Shown here: piece after piece, positions 25,711-35,637 of the stretch | Layout of the letters: every line of letters begins with the position of its first letter | Numbering within the stretch: position 1 is the stretch's first letter | Assembly: GCA_029260035.1 (NCBI GenBank) | Contig: JAJDEA010000168.1 | Span: 1 to 49,001 of the forward strand | Length of the DNA stretch: 49,001 bases | Direction of reading: 5' to 3' | Origin: Phycisphaerae bacterium | Lineage (GTDB): Bacteria; Planctomycetota; Phycisphaerae; UBA1845 | Notes under the pieces: model-generated | Database searches by the model: none | Told to the model about the DNA's origin: nothing | The model's input: the letters and a program-made list of their open reading frames with translations, nothing else | Position numbers and translations under genes: made by a program

Positions 25711-26973
25711 ATGATGAGATGCAATCCTACGCTTGGGACCTTTGTTGTGTGCGTGCTGTTTTCCCTATCCCTTCTGGGCGCATCGTGCAGTGTGCCGGTT
25801 GGTGACAACAGTAACACATCCACGGAGGACAACTCGAACGCCAACGAGAATGTCCAACTCGGCAGCGGCATGATCACGCCTGCAGAAGGCGGTGTCATTA
25901 CCAGCGAAGACAGCAAGCTGAGGCTCGATTTTCCTGCCGGCGTGGTGGGTGAGGATACCGAGTTCACCATCGAGCTTGACGAGGATGGCTTCTATGACGT
26001 CACGCCATCGATGACGTTTGACACGCCCATAACTATGACCTTCACCTTCGACGACACCGACCTGCAGGCGGCCATCGCCAACGATGAAGATGCACTCGAC
26101 AGCAACGGCGACCCGCTCGATCCGGAGACGACCTTCGGTCTCGGCCTGGTGACGCTGGACAATGACTTCATTGACGGTGCGACCACCACCAGGGACCTGG
26201 ACGGCGTGGTATCGGTAACCGCTGAGGTCGATCACTTCACCAAAATCAAAGTGCCCTACGGCGTCGTGTTCACTTTACTCAACCCAAATGGCGGGCTTGG
26301 TGACAAATTCGCTGTCGGCGAATCGTTCGTGCTGAGGTTCATCACCATTGGCCGAAGAATCCCTCCCAAGCTGAAACTCAAAGATGACCAGGACAATGAA
26401 GTCGAGTGGATCGTCACCAGCCTGATTTACGACAACCTGAAACTGAAGGACCCCTCGAACAGCAACATCACGCTGGACGACTCCAAAACACAAACGAAGA
26501 ACATCGAAATGATTGCTTCATCGCTGGTTAACGACGAACACCTGGTCAACTACACCTGTGCAGCGGTGGGTAAGGCGCTCCTGAATGGTACATGGAACTT
26601 CACTTTGACGCTGTCTCAGTTTGCCGGCCCGACCCGGACTATCAGCGGATTCTACGAAAGTGGTAGGCAGGAAGAGTGCGTGGCAGCGGACAACAGCAAT
26701 GTCAACGACAACAGTGGCGTAGATGTCATGGTCGAGGCGCTCGCGCTTGAGAGCATTGTTCCTCCGCTCGCGATTGGCTCGCTCATTCCGACCTCCTGCA
26801 TTACAGGCGGCTCGCGCGGCAGCAAAGAGGAAGAGGGCTGTGACTGCGATCACGTGCACGGCACGATCGCAATTTCCGGTTTCGGGAGCTACGACGACAC
26901 GGACACCACGGGCTGCGGCCATGGCTGCATCGTGATGGCCCGACCCGATGAGCTGGCTATCACCTGCAACTGA
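25711..26973 (+). CDS. Lipoprotein with ZU5-like domain, Asn/Asp-rich
   Basis: A 420-residue protein with GAAAGGAAATGG before its ATG. The signal ends in LLGASC, a lipobox, so a lipidated Cys25 is expected. A linker rich in Asn, Asp and Ser (DNSNTSTEDNSNANEN) follows. Residues of about 52-180 (GMITPAEGGVITSEDSKLRL, FPAGVVGEDTEFTIE) resemble ZU5-like beta-sandwich modules of bacterial surface proteins. The C-terminal part is Cys-containing (CDCDHVHG, CGHGC). Its base composition is richer in G+C than its neighbours. Direct repeats lie on both sides. Function unknown; probably outer-surface. Confidence 0.75.
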   Translation: MMRCNPTLGTFVVCVLFSLSLLGASCSVPVGDNSNTSTEDNSNANENVQLGSGMITPAEGGVITSEDSKLRLDFPAGVVGEDTEFTIELDEDGFYDVTPSMTFDTPITMTFTFDDTDLQAAIANDEDALDSNGDPLDPETTFGLGLVTLDNDFIDGATTTRDLDGVVSVTAEVDHFTKIKVPYGVVFTLLNPNGGLGDKFAVGESFVLRFITIGRRIPPKLKLKDDQDNEVEWIVTSLIYDNLKLKDPSNSNITLDDSKTQTKNIEMIASSLVNDEHLVNYTCAAVGKALLNGTWNFTLTLSQFAGPTRTISGFYESGRQEECVAADNSNVNDNSGVDVMVEALALESIVPPLAIGSLIPTSCITGGSRGSKEEEGCDCDHVHGTIAISGFGSYDDTDTTGCGHGCIVMARPDELAITCN

Positions 26974-27649
26974 AATTATAGCAGCGAACAGTCAAATGTA
27001 GCGGCGAATCGCTCTGTTTTGCGAGTAATAAGTGCATACGAACGCTACGGTAGAATAGAGCTTGCTTTAGTGGGCACAGGCGACCTGCTCCCGAACGCTA
27101 CCATTGTATAAAACGGCTCTGGGCGATTCGAAAGAGACGAGATCGACACTATCCCATGCGCGGAGATCACTACCTCGACCTGAATCGTATATCAATTCGA
27201 CAGCGTAGTGTGCCGCCTGATCGCAATTGCCTTCCGAAAGGTGCAGGGTCTCAACCGCATCCAAGAGCCTACGGTGAATCAAGGGACGACGAAATTTACG
27301 AGCCTGCATTGGCTAATGGCGTTACCAGCGGTAACGGCGCGATTTCCGAAGGAATCAGCGATCAATTCATGTTGCACTACTGGGCGAGTCCAATGCTGCG
27401 AGATTGAGTCTCAATCAATTGCGCTTAGCGAAACCTGCTGTGCAACTTAGGGCAGTTGTGTAGAATGAATCTCGATCGGGGGCGGTCTGATAAGCTCCTT
27501 TCTATTCGGAAGGTTGGCCAACTGACTACCGGCTGTCCCCAGTCCTTTCTTACCGAAACGCGAGCCACATGAGGGCAGACGAAGTCACAGCCAAAACCTT
27601 TTTTTGCGGTTTGAACTCGTAATCGGAAAGGTATTGAACGGAGGGGCAC
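26974..27649. other. Gene-free stretch with the downstream repeat copy
   Basis: No frame here has a good ribosome-binding site plus a recognisable product. The first part contains the second dispersed repeat (27084-27213). The rest, up to the GGAGGGGC just before the next start, shows no terminator, RNA gene or promoter that I could support. Confidence 0.5.
27084..27213 (+). repeat. Dispersed repeat, downstream copy
   Basis: This matches the upstream copy beginning at 25319: CCTGCTCCCGAACGCT at its start, GAGATCGACACTATCCCA in the middle and ACCTGAATCGTAT then GACAGCGTAGTGTG at the end. Relative to the first copy it has lost a 22-base piece and about 140 bp between the blocks. Same orientation, about 1.77 kb apart. 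Confidence 0.7.
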
Positions 27650-29020
27650 ATGCAGTGGTTTCTGGTTATGTTAGGCGTGTTGGGTGTGGCGATGGTTGTA
27701 GCCAAGTATCGGGCGCGCCGCCGCATTCCCCCGCCGCCCAGTTTCCTTAAGGAACTCGCCTCGCCCGACGACGAAATTCGAGAACGCGCGTCGGATGCGC
27801 TTTGTGAGTTCAGTGGAGGTTGGTCGGTTGAGCATTTGCCCGCTGTTTATGAGGCTATCCGCCAGAGCTACCCGGACGACCTGGAGGGGATTTGCAGTAC
27901 CCGTGTACAGCTCCTTAACGTTTTATGGTTTACGCGCGATGCTGACACGGTCGACTTCATTGCCAACGTCTTTAGTTCATTGCCAAGAGATCGAACAATC
28001 TCGTCCAAAGCTCTTTACATCCTGTCGGAAGCCAATTCCCGGAATTCAGTATCGACGCTCTTGGACCTTCTGGAAGAGCACGAGCCGCCCCTGGAATCCG
28101 CCTTCAGCGTTTTTGGGCGACTGCTGGCCAGACCCGTCAAGCGGGAGTTGGTTGAAGTACTCTTCCCTCGGATATTCAAACTTCTCAGCCAAAACGACGT
28201 CAAGTCCGACGTGTACGCAATGACCATTCACTGTTTGAAGAAGGGTCAGATCGATGTTAACGAGTTGGGCCGAATCAAAGAGTCACTTACTCGCGATTTT
28301 GAGCAAGCACTGAAGAACCTTGGAAGACACGAAATCCAGTCGTTTGAGGTTGGACTTATCGCCGAGCTTCTGAAAAAATTGATCGAGTTGGCTGGGTTTC
28401 TGCCATCGGAAACCAAGCTCTACAAATTGCTTCGCGCCGTTCTTGAGGTTCCATCTACGCGTACTTGGTTGGACGTCGAACGTACGGACCTCCGATTGCA
28501 GGCACTAATTACATTAACTCGGTGGAACGCCCGCGTGCCGGGCGAACTCATAAACCAGTTCGCCGCCGATCCGAAGACCCGCATCACGTTCTTGAATAAC
28601 CTGACAGAGATAGGGAGGGCAGACTTGTTCCCAAGTGCATTTCTTTCTCAAGAGCAATTGGCACAAAGTGATATGGTGTTTTGGCTGTGTTCAGGGTTTG
28701 AAATGCAAGCGCCGCCCGATGCGATAGAAACGATGGACTCATTCATTGCCGATTGCCACGGCGACGATAAGCGGTTTTATGTGTTCAAGTTTTACTATCC
28801 TGTTGATGAAGAAGTGGAGCATATGCCTTGCGGCTGGTTGGCTGGAGTCAGTGGACCATGGCCCGTCGATCAAGATGATTTGACAATTCCACACAGCCCT
28901 GAGACTTTCAGCACTTTCACACCCGCCGATTCTGTCTCACCCAAAGTGCATTTCAAGAACTACCAGGAGGACATACTGGAAAGCGCTGTTCGAACTCCAT
29001 CGCGATGGGATGCCGAATAA
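27650..29020 (+). CDS. Membrane-anchored helical-repeat protein of unknown function
   Basis: A 456-residue protein with GGAGGGGC before the ATG. One N-terminal anchor (WFLVMLGVLGVAMVVAKYRARRR) with basic residues following suggests a cytoplasmic body. Residues of about 30-330 look alpha-helical, with spaced hydrophobics in the manner of HEAT/ARM-type repeats (PDDEIRERASDALCEFSGG, DADTVDFIANVFSSLP, SVSTLLDLLEEHEPP). I do not recognise the family and do not assign a role. Neighbours give no hint. Confidence 0.65.
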   Translation: MQWFLVMLGVLGVAMVVAKYRARRRIPPPPSFLKELASPDDEIRERASDALCEFSGGWSVEHLPAVYEAIRQSYPDDLEGICSTRVQLLNVLWFTRDADTVDFIANVFSSLPRDRTISSKALYILSEANSRNSVSTLLDLLEEHEPPLESAFSVFGRLLARPVKRELVEVLFPRIFKLLSQNDVKSDVYAMTIHCLKKGQIDVNELGRIKESLTRDFEQALKNLGRHEIQSFEVGLIAELLKKLIELAGFLPSETKLYKLLRAVLEVPSTRTWLDVERTDLRLQALITLTRWNARVPGELINQFAADPKTRITFLNNLTEIGRADLFPSAFLSQEQLAQSDMVFWLCSGFEMQAPPDAIETMDSFIADCHGDDKRFYVFKFYYPVDEEVEHMPCGWLAGVSGPWPVDQDDLTIPHSPETFSTFTPADSVSPKVHFKNYQEDILESAVRTPSRWDAE

Positions 29021-29477
29021 GTGGCATTTATAGATTGCGTGGACAGCGCGAATTGAATCTCGCCCCTCACCTACCGCATAGACCTGAACTATACCTGCGC
29101 TCAGCAAGGGCGATCGCAGAGACATGGCAAGACCTATCCCAAAGAACATTACAACGTCTTGCCCACTGATCAATTACCGATGCGTACAGCATACACGCGG
29201 GTCGATTCACACTGATTCCCGGAGATACGGCCATAATACGATTGCCCGAGCGGTGAATACCTTGACGTTCGCCCGGTTTCTCGGGACAATCACCTTGATG
29301 ATGTTCGGAGCACTTTTGGGCGCAGTAGTGCCCGAGAAGGGCGTCCTGACGGAATGCAACGCTGTGGTTTTTACCTGTGATACCCTAAACCTACAGCAAT
29401 ATGGGTTTGGAAGGACGTCGTACAGGTAGCGGACAAGTTTGTTTTGGAAACAGTTGTGAGTGGTCGCAAAACGATAA
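29021..29477. other. Gap before tRNA-Leu, with one weak small frame
   Basis: Most of this stretch holds nothing I can support. One frame from a GTG at 29253 to 29429 (58 codons) starts with a hydrophobic, signal-like segment (FLGTITLMMFGALLGAVV) and then a short Cys-containing tail. It could be a small exported protein, but it lacks a clear ribosome-binding site. Confidence 0.3.
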
Positions 29478-29561
29478 GCCGGAGTGGCGGAATTGGCAGA
29501 CGCGCGGGATTCAAAATCCCGTTGGGGCAACTCAGTGAGGGTTCGAGTCCCTCCTCCGGCA
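29478..29561 (+). tRNA. tRNA-Leu (anticodon CAA)
   Basis: The acceptor arm GCCGGAG pairs with CTCCGGC, followed by discriminator A. The anticodon stem CGGGA/TCCCG encloses the loop TTCAAAA, so the anticodon is CAA. A T arm with GTTCGAGTCC follows. The variable arm is long, as in class II leucine tRNAs. CCA is not encoded. It decodes UUG. Confidence 0.93.
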
Positions 29562-29578
29562 GTAAGTTACAGCCTTAC

Positions 29579-32245
29579 TTAGGAAACAACATCTGCAGGA
29601 ACCAGGTACCGCTGTATTGTCTCGATTAGTTCAATGCGGTTGATGGGCTTAGTCTCGTAGTCGTCGCACCCGGCGTTGATACACCTCTCTCGGTCGCTGG
29701 ACATGGCATGAGCGGTCAGAGCGATAATCGGTCCCGTGTAACCCTTTTGCCGAAGTTGACTCGTGGCGTCATAGCCGTCCATAACAGGCATTTGCATGTC
29801 CATCAAGATGACATCGAAAGGACTGCCTTCATCACGCGCCGCCAGCGCAGCATCGAGCGCTAGCTTGCCATTCTTGGCTGCGGTAACTTCGGCGCCTGAT
29901 TTCTTGAGAATACCGGTGACAAGAACCTGATTGACAGGGTTATCTTCGGCCAACAGGATACGGCATCCTTTGAGGCCTACCTTGGAAAGCGATTGCGGGG
30001 TGCTGCCGACATCGGCCACGACAGTCGAAGACATAGGGTCATCGAACATCTTCACGCCATCCAGCTTACCAGTGGCTACGGTAATGCGAAAGCTGGACCC
30101 CTTGCCCGGCTCTGTTGACGCCACAACAATGTCACCATCAAGCATTTGGGCAAAGCGCTTGCTGATGACCAAGCCGAGCCCCGTTCCACCGAACTTTCTT
30201 GTCAACGAGTTGTCAGCCTGCATAAAAGGCTCGAACAACGAGGATTTTTCTTCCTCGGTCATACCGCACCCCGTGTCGATCACTTCGAACTGCAATCGCG
30301 GCGAGCTTCCTTCGTTTACAATCTGAGTAACCAGGCGAACGCTCCCAACTTCGGTGAATTTGATTGCGTTTCCCAACAGATTGATAAGTATCTGACGCAG
30401 GCGTGTTGGGTCGCTTTGGATGGTTTCAGGAATAGCCCCAAGGTATTCAATCTTGAACTGTAGCCCCTGCGCATCGGCCCGTACACGCATCAACGAAGAC
30501 ACCTCCGCGATGATTTGACAAGGATGGCACTCTTTGCGTTCGATTTCCATTTTACCAGCCTCGATTTTGGAGAGGTCAAGGATGTCGTTGACGATACCCA
30601 AGAGATACTCGCCGTTGCGACGAATGATGTGGACACAATTCAGCTTCTCAGTCTCGGATCGTTCCTTGTCGAGCAGGTTTTCGGCAAAGCCGAGGATAGC
30701 CGTCATCGGCGTGCGAATCTCATGACTCATATTAGCCAGGAATTCGCTCTTAGCCCGGTCGGACGATTCGGCAGCCGCTGCAGCTGCGAGAGATTCGCTA
30801 AGCGCCGCCTCCGTTCGCTTTCGTTCGGTGATGTTGAGAACAATCGCAACATACACAGGTGATTCAACATCCATCAACTGGAGATGTATTTCAACAGGAT
30901 ATTGCGTCCCATCCTTACGTTGATGAATTGTTTCAAACTGGATCTTTTGCCTGGTTCCGTCTCGTAGTGGTTTGATCAATTCCGCAAAAGACTCTCTCGT
31001 AAAATCCGGCTTGAGGTTGTCAGGAGTCATTTCCCGGAGTTCGGCCATCGAATATCCAATGTTGTTCCGTGCGCCGTAGTTTGCATCGACAAAGTGAAGA
31101 GTCTCGGAATCGAAAATATATATTTCGTTGAGTGACCCCTCCACCACGCGATGAAATCGCTCTCGCTCCCGGTGTAAACGCTTTGACCTTGTTATGTCCG
31201 TTCGAATGGCGATATATTGCGTTATCTTGTCAGCACTATCTTTGAATGGAACTATTGTCGTATCCACCCAATACTGAGAGCCATCCTTAGCCCGATTGCA
31301 TACTTCGCCCTGCCAAACTCCCCCCGCTTCAATTACTTCCCATAGTTCCAAGAAGAAAGCGCGGGAATGATAGCCTGAATTGACGATTCGGTGATTTTGC
31401 CCCAGCAACTCCTCCCTTGAGTATTGGCTTATTCTGCAGAACCGGTCGTTTGCGTAGGTAATCTTTCCTGAAGGATCGGTGATGGCGACAATCGAATGCT
31501 CGTCCAGTGCGTATTTTTGGCTTTCCAATGCAGCCAGGGCCTGATCCTCACTATCCTGAGAAAGCCTGATAAGCGGCTTCAGTCGCCTCCGCAAAATAAT
31601 CAACCCGGCAACAATCGCAAAAGCAGCCAATGCAAGACTATGTCTTGATGATGCCACAAATGGCGCGCGCATTTCAGCCATATCGATCTTTGCCACGACA
31701 CCCCATCCCAGTATCTTGACCGGAGCGTACGCCGCCAACACAGTCTCTCCACGATAGTCTTTGGCCTCAATCGTGCCCGACAAACTTGAGAGCGCCAAAC
31801 GCATCGGCTCGGCTAATTCAGACTCCCAGGGCACAGGTAACGGCTTGTGATTCTCGTCCAGCTGTTCACGGTTGTGCCGAAGCAGAAAACGAATGGCGTT
31901 TCCTTCACGACTGCCAACTACAAATTCAATGCCCTCGCCCAAGCCACTATGGAGGTTCCCGCCTTCACGCAAAATGTCCGTGACAAGCAAAACCGCAGCA
32001 GAACATCTTGGGCAATTCATTAGCGAAGTGGGATGAGAGTGATCGTCCGGAAGATGCCCATTCGAGCCATGTTTGAACGTCGCTTCGATGACTTGCGCTT
32101 CACGCTGAGCGATCGCACGCAAATCCGATTTTTTTTCTGCAAGCGCGCTGCGATAGGAGACGATGGTTCCCGTTGCCGTAATGACAACGGCAAGGCCCAC
32201 CATGACCAATGTAGCCGCAGCTAAAATGCTCTTTCGATTTGTCAT
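29579..32245 (-). CDS. Hybrid sensor histidine kinase with two PAS domains and a receiver
   Basis: The ATG at 32245 is preferred over a TTG at 32266 (888 residues). Order: TM1 (about 8-28), an extracytoplasmic sensor with CPRC, TM2 (about 205-220), PAS (about 245-350, SIVAITDPSGKITYANDRFC), PAS (about 370-480, with a PAC-like KRTE end), HisKA with FLANMSHEIRTPMTAI, an HATPase with INLLGNAIKF, DTGCGM and GGTGLGLVISKRF, and a C-terminal receiver with AEDNPVNQ, phospho-acceptor DVILMDMQMPVMDG and the Lys in ETKPIN. Signals probably pass onward through an external phosphotransfer protein. The gene lies opposite to and just downstream of tRNA-Leu. Ligand unknown. Confidence 0.92.
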   Translation of the reverse strand: MTNRKSILAAATLVMVGLAVVITATGTIVSYRSALAEKKSDLRAIAQREAQVIEATFKHGSNGHLPDDHSHPTSLMNCPRCSAAVLLVTDILREGGNLHSGLGEGIEFVVGSREGNAIRFLLRHNREQLDENHKPLPVPWESELAEPMRLALSSLSGTIEAKDYRGETVLAAYAPVKILGWGVVAKIDMAEMRAPFVASSRHSLALAAFAIVAGLIILRRRLKPLIRLSQDSEDQALAALESQKYALDEHSIVAITDPSGKITYANDRFCRISQYSREELLGQNHRIVNSGYHSRAFFLELWEVIEAGGVWQGEVCNRAKDGSQYWVDTTIVPFKDSADKITQYIAIRTDITRSKRLHRERERFHRVVEGSLNEIYIFDSETLHFVDANYGARNNIGYSMAELREMTPDNLKPDFTRESFAELIKPLRDGTRQKIQFETIHQRKDGTQYPVEIHLQLMDVESPVYVAIVLNITERKRTEAALSESLAAAAAAESSDRAKSEFLANMSHEIRTPMTAILGFAENLLDKERSETEKLNCVHIIRRNGEYLLGIVNDILDLSKIEAGKMEIERKECHPCQIIAEVSSLMRVRADAQGLQFKIEYLGAIPETIQSDPTRLRQILINLLGNAIKFTEVGSVRLVTQIVNEGSSPRLQFEVIDTGCGMTEEEKSSLFEPFMQADNSLTRKFGGTGLGLVISKRFAQMLDGDIVVASTEPGKGSSFRITVATGKLDGVKMFDDPMSSTVVADVGSTPQSLSKVGLKGCRILLAEDNPVNQVLVTGILKKSGAEVTAAKNGKLALDAALAARDEGSPFDVILMDMQMPVMDGYDATSQLRQKGYTGPIIALTAHAMSSDRERCINAGCDDYETKPINRIELIETIQRYLVPADVVS

Positions 32246-32781
32246 GATGCTCTTGCTACTTGGCAACCAAACCTACATTCACGCACCAACCAAACACACG
32301 GAGGTCACGCGCAGCATTATCGGAATTAAGGCTGACAGGACTGGTCCAGCCCTTCAAAACTCCATCGACATGTTTGCGGTGCGTCTAAATTCAGCAGGTC
32401 GGCGTTGTCGGCGAGTTGCACTGATGTCCGATATGAAAAGCCCCTGCGCCTTCGTTCTCGAAGCAGCGAGAAAGAAGCTGGGAAACCACTATGCGCTGGT
32501 TCCAATGCAAGTTACCAGATGACTGAGCACAGCTTGGCGCCCTGACACGCTACGCCAAACAATTTCCTGCGCACGCGCCTCAACGCAACTGTCAAACCTC
32601 TTCAGGATTAGAGTCAGGATTAGAGAATGTCGTCAAAACCAATAGCGAAGATATCAATCTTTGCTTACGATAAGAACAAGGATGGATAGATTGCTAGCGC
32701 TTACAGTCGTCAACACTTGGTCGCGCATCGTCAGCGTCTATCGTTTTCGCACTACAGGTTAACACACAAGGAGGAATGCCA
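32246..32781. other. Gap with a short tandem repeat
   Basis: No frame here is convincing. The only structure is a perfect two-unit tandem repeat of TCAGGATTAGAG at 32602-32625. The last part holds the AAGGAGG ribosome-binding site of the next gene (near 32769). Confidence 0.5.
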
Positions 32782-33114
32782 ATGGTTACGATCGGAATGA
32801 ATTATCACGTCATCGCCGGAAAAGAAGAAACGTTTGAAAACGCATTCAACAAAGTCGTCAAGGCGATGAGTGGAATCGACGGACACGGCGAAACGAACAT
32901 GTTCAAGAACATTACGGACGGCGGGCACTACCTGATCGTTTCTCAATGGTCCGTCAAGTCAGCGTTCGACGCCTTCATCGCATCAGACACGTTCAAAAAT
33001 GTTGCCAACTGGGGCAAGGAACAGATTTTGTCGGGCAGGCCAACGCATGAAGTTTACGGCGGCGATGAGCCGACCGGCGCCAGTGCTGGCGGCTGCCCCG
33101 TCCATTCGGCATAG
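32782..33114 (+). CDS. Antibiotic-biosynthesis-monooxygenase (ABM)-like small protein
   Basis: The ATG at 32782 lies seven bases after AAGGAGG and is preferred over an ATG only two bases from it. The 110-residue product begins MVTIGMNYHVIAGKEETFENAFNKVV and has MFKNITDGGHYLIVSQWSVKSAFDAFIASDTFKN, which fits the dimeric ferredoxin-like ABM/heme-degrading monooxygenase fold. A short tail ends GGCPVHSA. Such proteins may degrade heme or oxidise small molecules. The substrate cannot be inferred. Confidence 0.75.
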   Translation: MVTIGMNYHVIAGKEETFENAFNKVVKAMSGIDGHGETNMFKNITDGGHYLIVSQWSVKSAFDAFIASDTFKNVANWGKEQILSGRPTHEVYGGDEPTGASAGGCPVHSA

Positions 33115-33247
33115 ATTCGACACATACGACAATATAATGTCATATGTATTCGATGGGTGACATGGTCCACGCTCATGTGGCCATGGCTCGCCCATCTTGG
33201 AAGACCGCGCTCACGCGAGCAGGGATTTCATCAGATCGGATCGCGGC

Positions 33248-33273
33248 GACGCACTCCCATAAGGGAGTGCGTC
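33248..33273. terminator. Perfect hairpin between convergent genes
   Basis: GACGCACTCCC pairs with GGGAGTGCGTC around an ATAA loop, eleven perfect pairs, between the ABM-like gene (plus) and the peptidase gene (minus). It lacks a U-tract on either side, so it may be a bidirectional terminator or an RNA-end stabiliser. Confidence 0.55.
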
Positions 33274-33285
33274 CTACACATCACG

Positions 33286-35460
33286 TTATTGCGTAATCTC
33301 GAGCGTTTCGACGAGGAAACCGAGCCGATCCACGTCTTCCTCGATTCGCATCGAAGTCGGCTTGCCCGCACCGTGACCGGCGCGCGTTTCGATTCGAATT
33401 AGTGTGGGCGCATTGCCGACATGGGCCTTCTGTAGAGCCGCCGCAAACTTGAAGCTATGTGCAGGCACAACCCGGTCGTCGTGATCGCCTGTCGTAATCA
33501 TAGTCGCGGGATAGGCCGTGCCGGGCTTCGTGTTATGGTAAGGCGAGTACGCATACAGTGCTTTGAATTCTTCCGGATTCTTGGGTGAGCCGTAATCCGA
33601 AGTCCAGGCCCAGCCGATTGTAAATTCCGGAAATCGCAGCATGTCCAGGACACCGACGGCGGGCAAACAAGCACCAAATAGATCTGGTCGTTGAACCATG
33701 CAGGCGCCGACCAACAAGCCACCATTGCTTCCGCCATGGATCGCGAGCTTGGACGACGACGTATAGCCGCGATCGATCAGCCATTCCGATGCCGCGATGA
33801 AGTCATCGAAAACGTTTTGTTTCTTGAGTTTCTTGCCGGCGCTGTGCCAGGCTTTTCCATATTCGCCGCCACCACGCAGATTGGCGACCGCATATACGCC
33901 ACCCATTTCCAACCAAACCAACGTCGAGACACGAAAGCGAGGCGTGATCGGAATGTTGAACCCTCCATAGCCGTAAAGGATCGTCGGGTTCTGCCCGTCA
34001 AGCGAAAGGCCTTTCTTGTGCGTAATGAACATCGGTATGCTCGTGCCATCTTTGCTGCGGTAGAATACCTGGCTCGTTTCATATTGGTCGAAATCGAAAT
34101 TGATTTCTGGCCTTCTGAAAACCGAACTCTCTCCCGTCGCCATGCTGTAGCGATAGATCGTGCCCGGATCGGTATAGCTCGAATAGGAATAGAAGGTTTC
34201 GTTTTCTTTTCGCGAGCCGCCAAAACCACGGGCCGTCCCCAAGCCCGGAAAGGCTACGTTTCGAACAAACGAGCCGTTGGCGTCAAAAACCTTAACTTGG
34301 CTATAAGCATCTTTCAGATAAGAAGCGACCAGCTTCCCGCCAACGGAACTGACTCCTCGAAGCGTTTCCTTGCTCTGCGGAATCAACTCTTTCCAGTTCG
34401 CACGTCCTGGATTGCGCAAATCCACAGCAACGACTCTGCCTCGTGGCGCGTCTTTGTCTGTTCGCAGCCAAAATACAGGGCCTTGGTTGTCAATCGGTAC
34501 ATATTGTGATTCAAACTCACTAATCAGTTCGACAACAGGTGCGTTCTTAATGTTTTCGAGTGTCGGAGCCGCACTGGCCTGCAAGTCCTTGTAGAAAATA
34601 AGGTTCTTACGCTCCGTGCCCAATCGAACGCTGATAACCAGATATTGCCCATCATCTGTCACTGATCCATTGAATCCCCATTCCTTCTTGTCGGGTCTAT
34701 CGTAAACCAGAATATCATCCGCCTGGGGCGTACCAAGCTGATGGTAGTAGAGCTTCTGAAAGAAATTGACGTCCTGAAATTCCTTGTCTTTCTTTGGCTC
34801 GTCATATCGACTATAGAAAAATCCTTTGCCATCTTTCGTCCAGGAAGCACTACTGAACTTCACCCATTTGACGTGGTCCTTAGTATCTTTGCCGGTCTCA
34901 ACATCCCGAACGCGCCATTCCTGCCAATCCGAGCCAGCTGAGGCCAATCCGTATGCCATATGCTTGCCATCTTCACTCACATCGATTCCAGTCAGCGAAA
35001 TCGTTCCATCTTTAGAGAGTGTATTCGGGTCGAGCAACACCCGCGGAGTCGAAGTCAGGGTGTCCGCGACAAACAAAACACTCTGGTTCTGCAATCCATC
35101 GTTCTTCGTGTAGAAGTACTTGCCACCCTTCTTCTGAGGCTGACCGAACTTCTCGTAATTCCAAATTTCCGTAAGCCTTTCGCGGATTTTCTTGCGAGCC
35201 GGGATCTTGTTGAGGTAACCAAATGTGACTTCGTTTTCCGCCTTGACCCACGCCTTGGTTTCGTCGGAGTCCGCGTCTTCGAGCCAGCGATACGGGTCAG
35301 CCACCTCGACGCCGTGATAGACGTCAACATGGTCAACTGTCCTCGTATGCGGATAGGATAGCCTTTGCGAATTTGCACAACCCGCCAACGACGCCGACCC
35401 AACCGCAATCAGCAAAACCACATGGAGCCATCGACTTCGTTCCGTTACCCGTGTCATCAT
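33286..35460 (-). CDS. Prolyl oligopeptidase-family (S9A) serine peptidase, predicted lipoprotein
   Basis: A 724-residue enzyme. The start at 35460 has GAGAGG about nine bases before it and gives MMTRVTERSRWLHVVLLIAVGSASLAGC, a lipoprotein signal. The N-terminal beta-propeller begins RTVDHVDVYHGVEVADPYRWLEDADS, typical of S9A. The alpha/beta hydrolase domain carries the nucleophile in GGSNGGLLVG, Asp in GDHDDRVVPAHS and His in RAGHGAG. It should cleave peptides after proline. Its lipidation suggests it works outside the cytoplasmic membrane. Confidence 0.93.
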   Translation of the reverse strand: MMTRVTERSRWLHVVLLIAVGSASLAGCANSQRLSYPHTRTVDHVDVYHGVEVADPYRWLEDADSDETKAWVKAENEVTFGYLNKIPARKKIRERLTEIWNYEKFGQPQKKGGKYFYTKNDGLQNQSVLFVADTLTSTPRVLLDPNTLSKDGTISLTGIDVSEDGKHMAYGLASAGSDWQEWRVRDVETGKDTKDHVKWVKFSSASWTKDGKGFFYSRYDEPKKDKEFQDVNFFQKLYYHQLGTPQADDILVYDRPDKKEWGFNGSVTDDGQYLVISVRLGTERKNLIFYKDLQASAAPTLENIKNAPVVELISEFESQYVPIDNQGPVFWLRTDKDAPRGRVVAVDLRNPGRANWKELIPQSKETLRGVSSVGGKLVASYLKDAYSQVKVFDANGSFVRNVAFPGLGTARGFGGSRKENETFYSYSSYTDPGTIYRYSMATGESSVFRRPEINFDFDQYETSQVFYRSKDGTSIPMFITHKKGLSLDGQNPTILYGYGGFNIPITPRFRVSTLVWLEMGGVYAVANLRGGGEYGKAWHSAGKKLKKQNVFDDFIAASEWLIDRGYTSSSKLAIHGGSNGGLLVGACMVQRPDLFGACLPAVGVLDMLRFPEFTIGWAWTSDYGSPKNPEEFKALYAYSPYHNTKPGTAYPATMITTGDHDDRVVPAHSFKFAAALQKAHVGNAPTLIRIETRAGHGAGKPTSMRIEEDVDRLGFLVETLEITQ

Positions 35461-35637
35461 CTGTCTATCCTCTCTCAATCTATGCATGTAAAAGACCTGT
35501 ACAGTGTATTGTTTTTATCGTGGTGCCATTCGTCATGCAAGTGTACGGGCTTTCAACGGCAACAGGATGTGTTTTTATGTCGCGGGATCAGCCCTGGTTT
35601 TTCCGGGCGATGCCATAAGAACGCGTTTCCGCTTACA

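Noticed and set aside
29444..29629. Small frame over the tRNA-Leu gene
   Set aside because: It reads SGGIGRRAGFKIP, the well-known artefact produced by translating a leucine tRNA.
35365..35637. N-terminal extension of the uvrC frame
   Set aside because: The extension overlaps the start of the opposing peptidase gene and shows no UvrC similarity; the ATG at 35638 gives the normal N-terminus.
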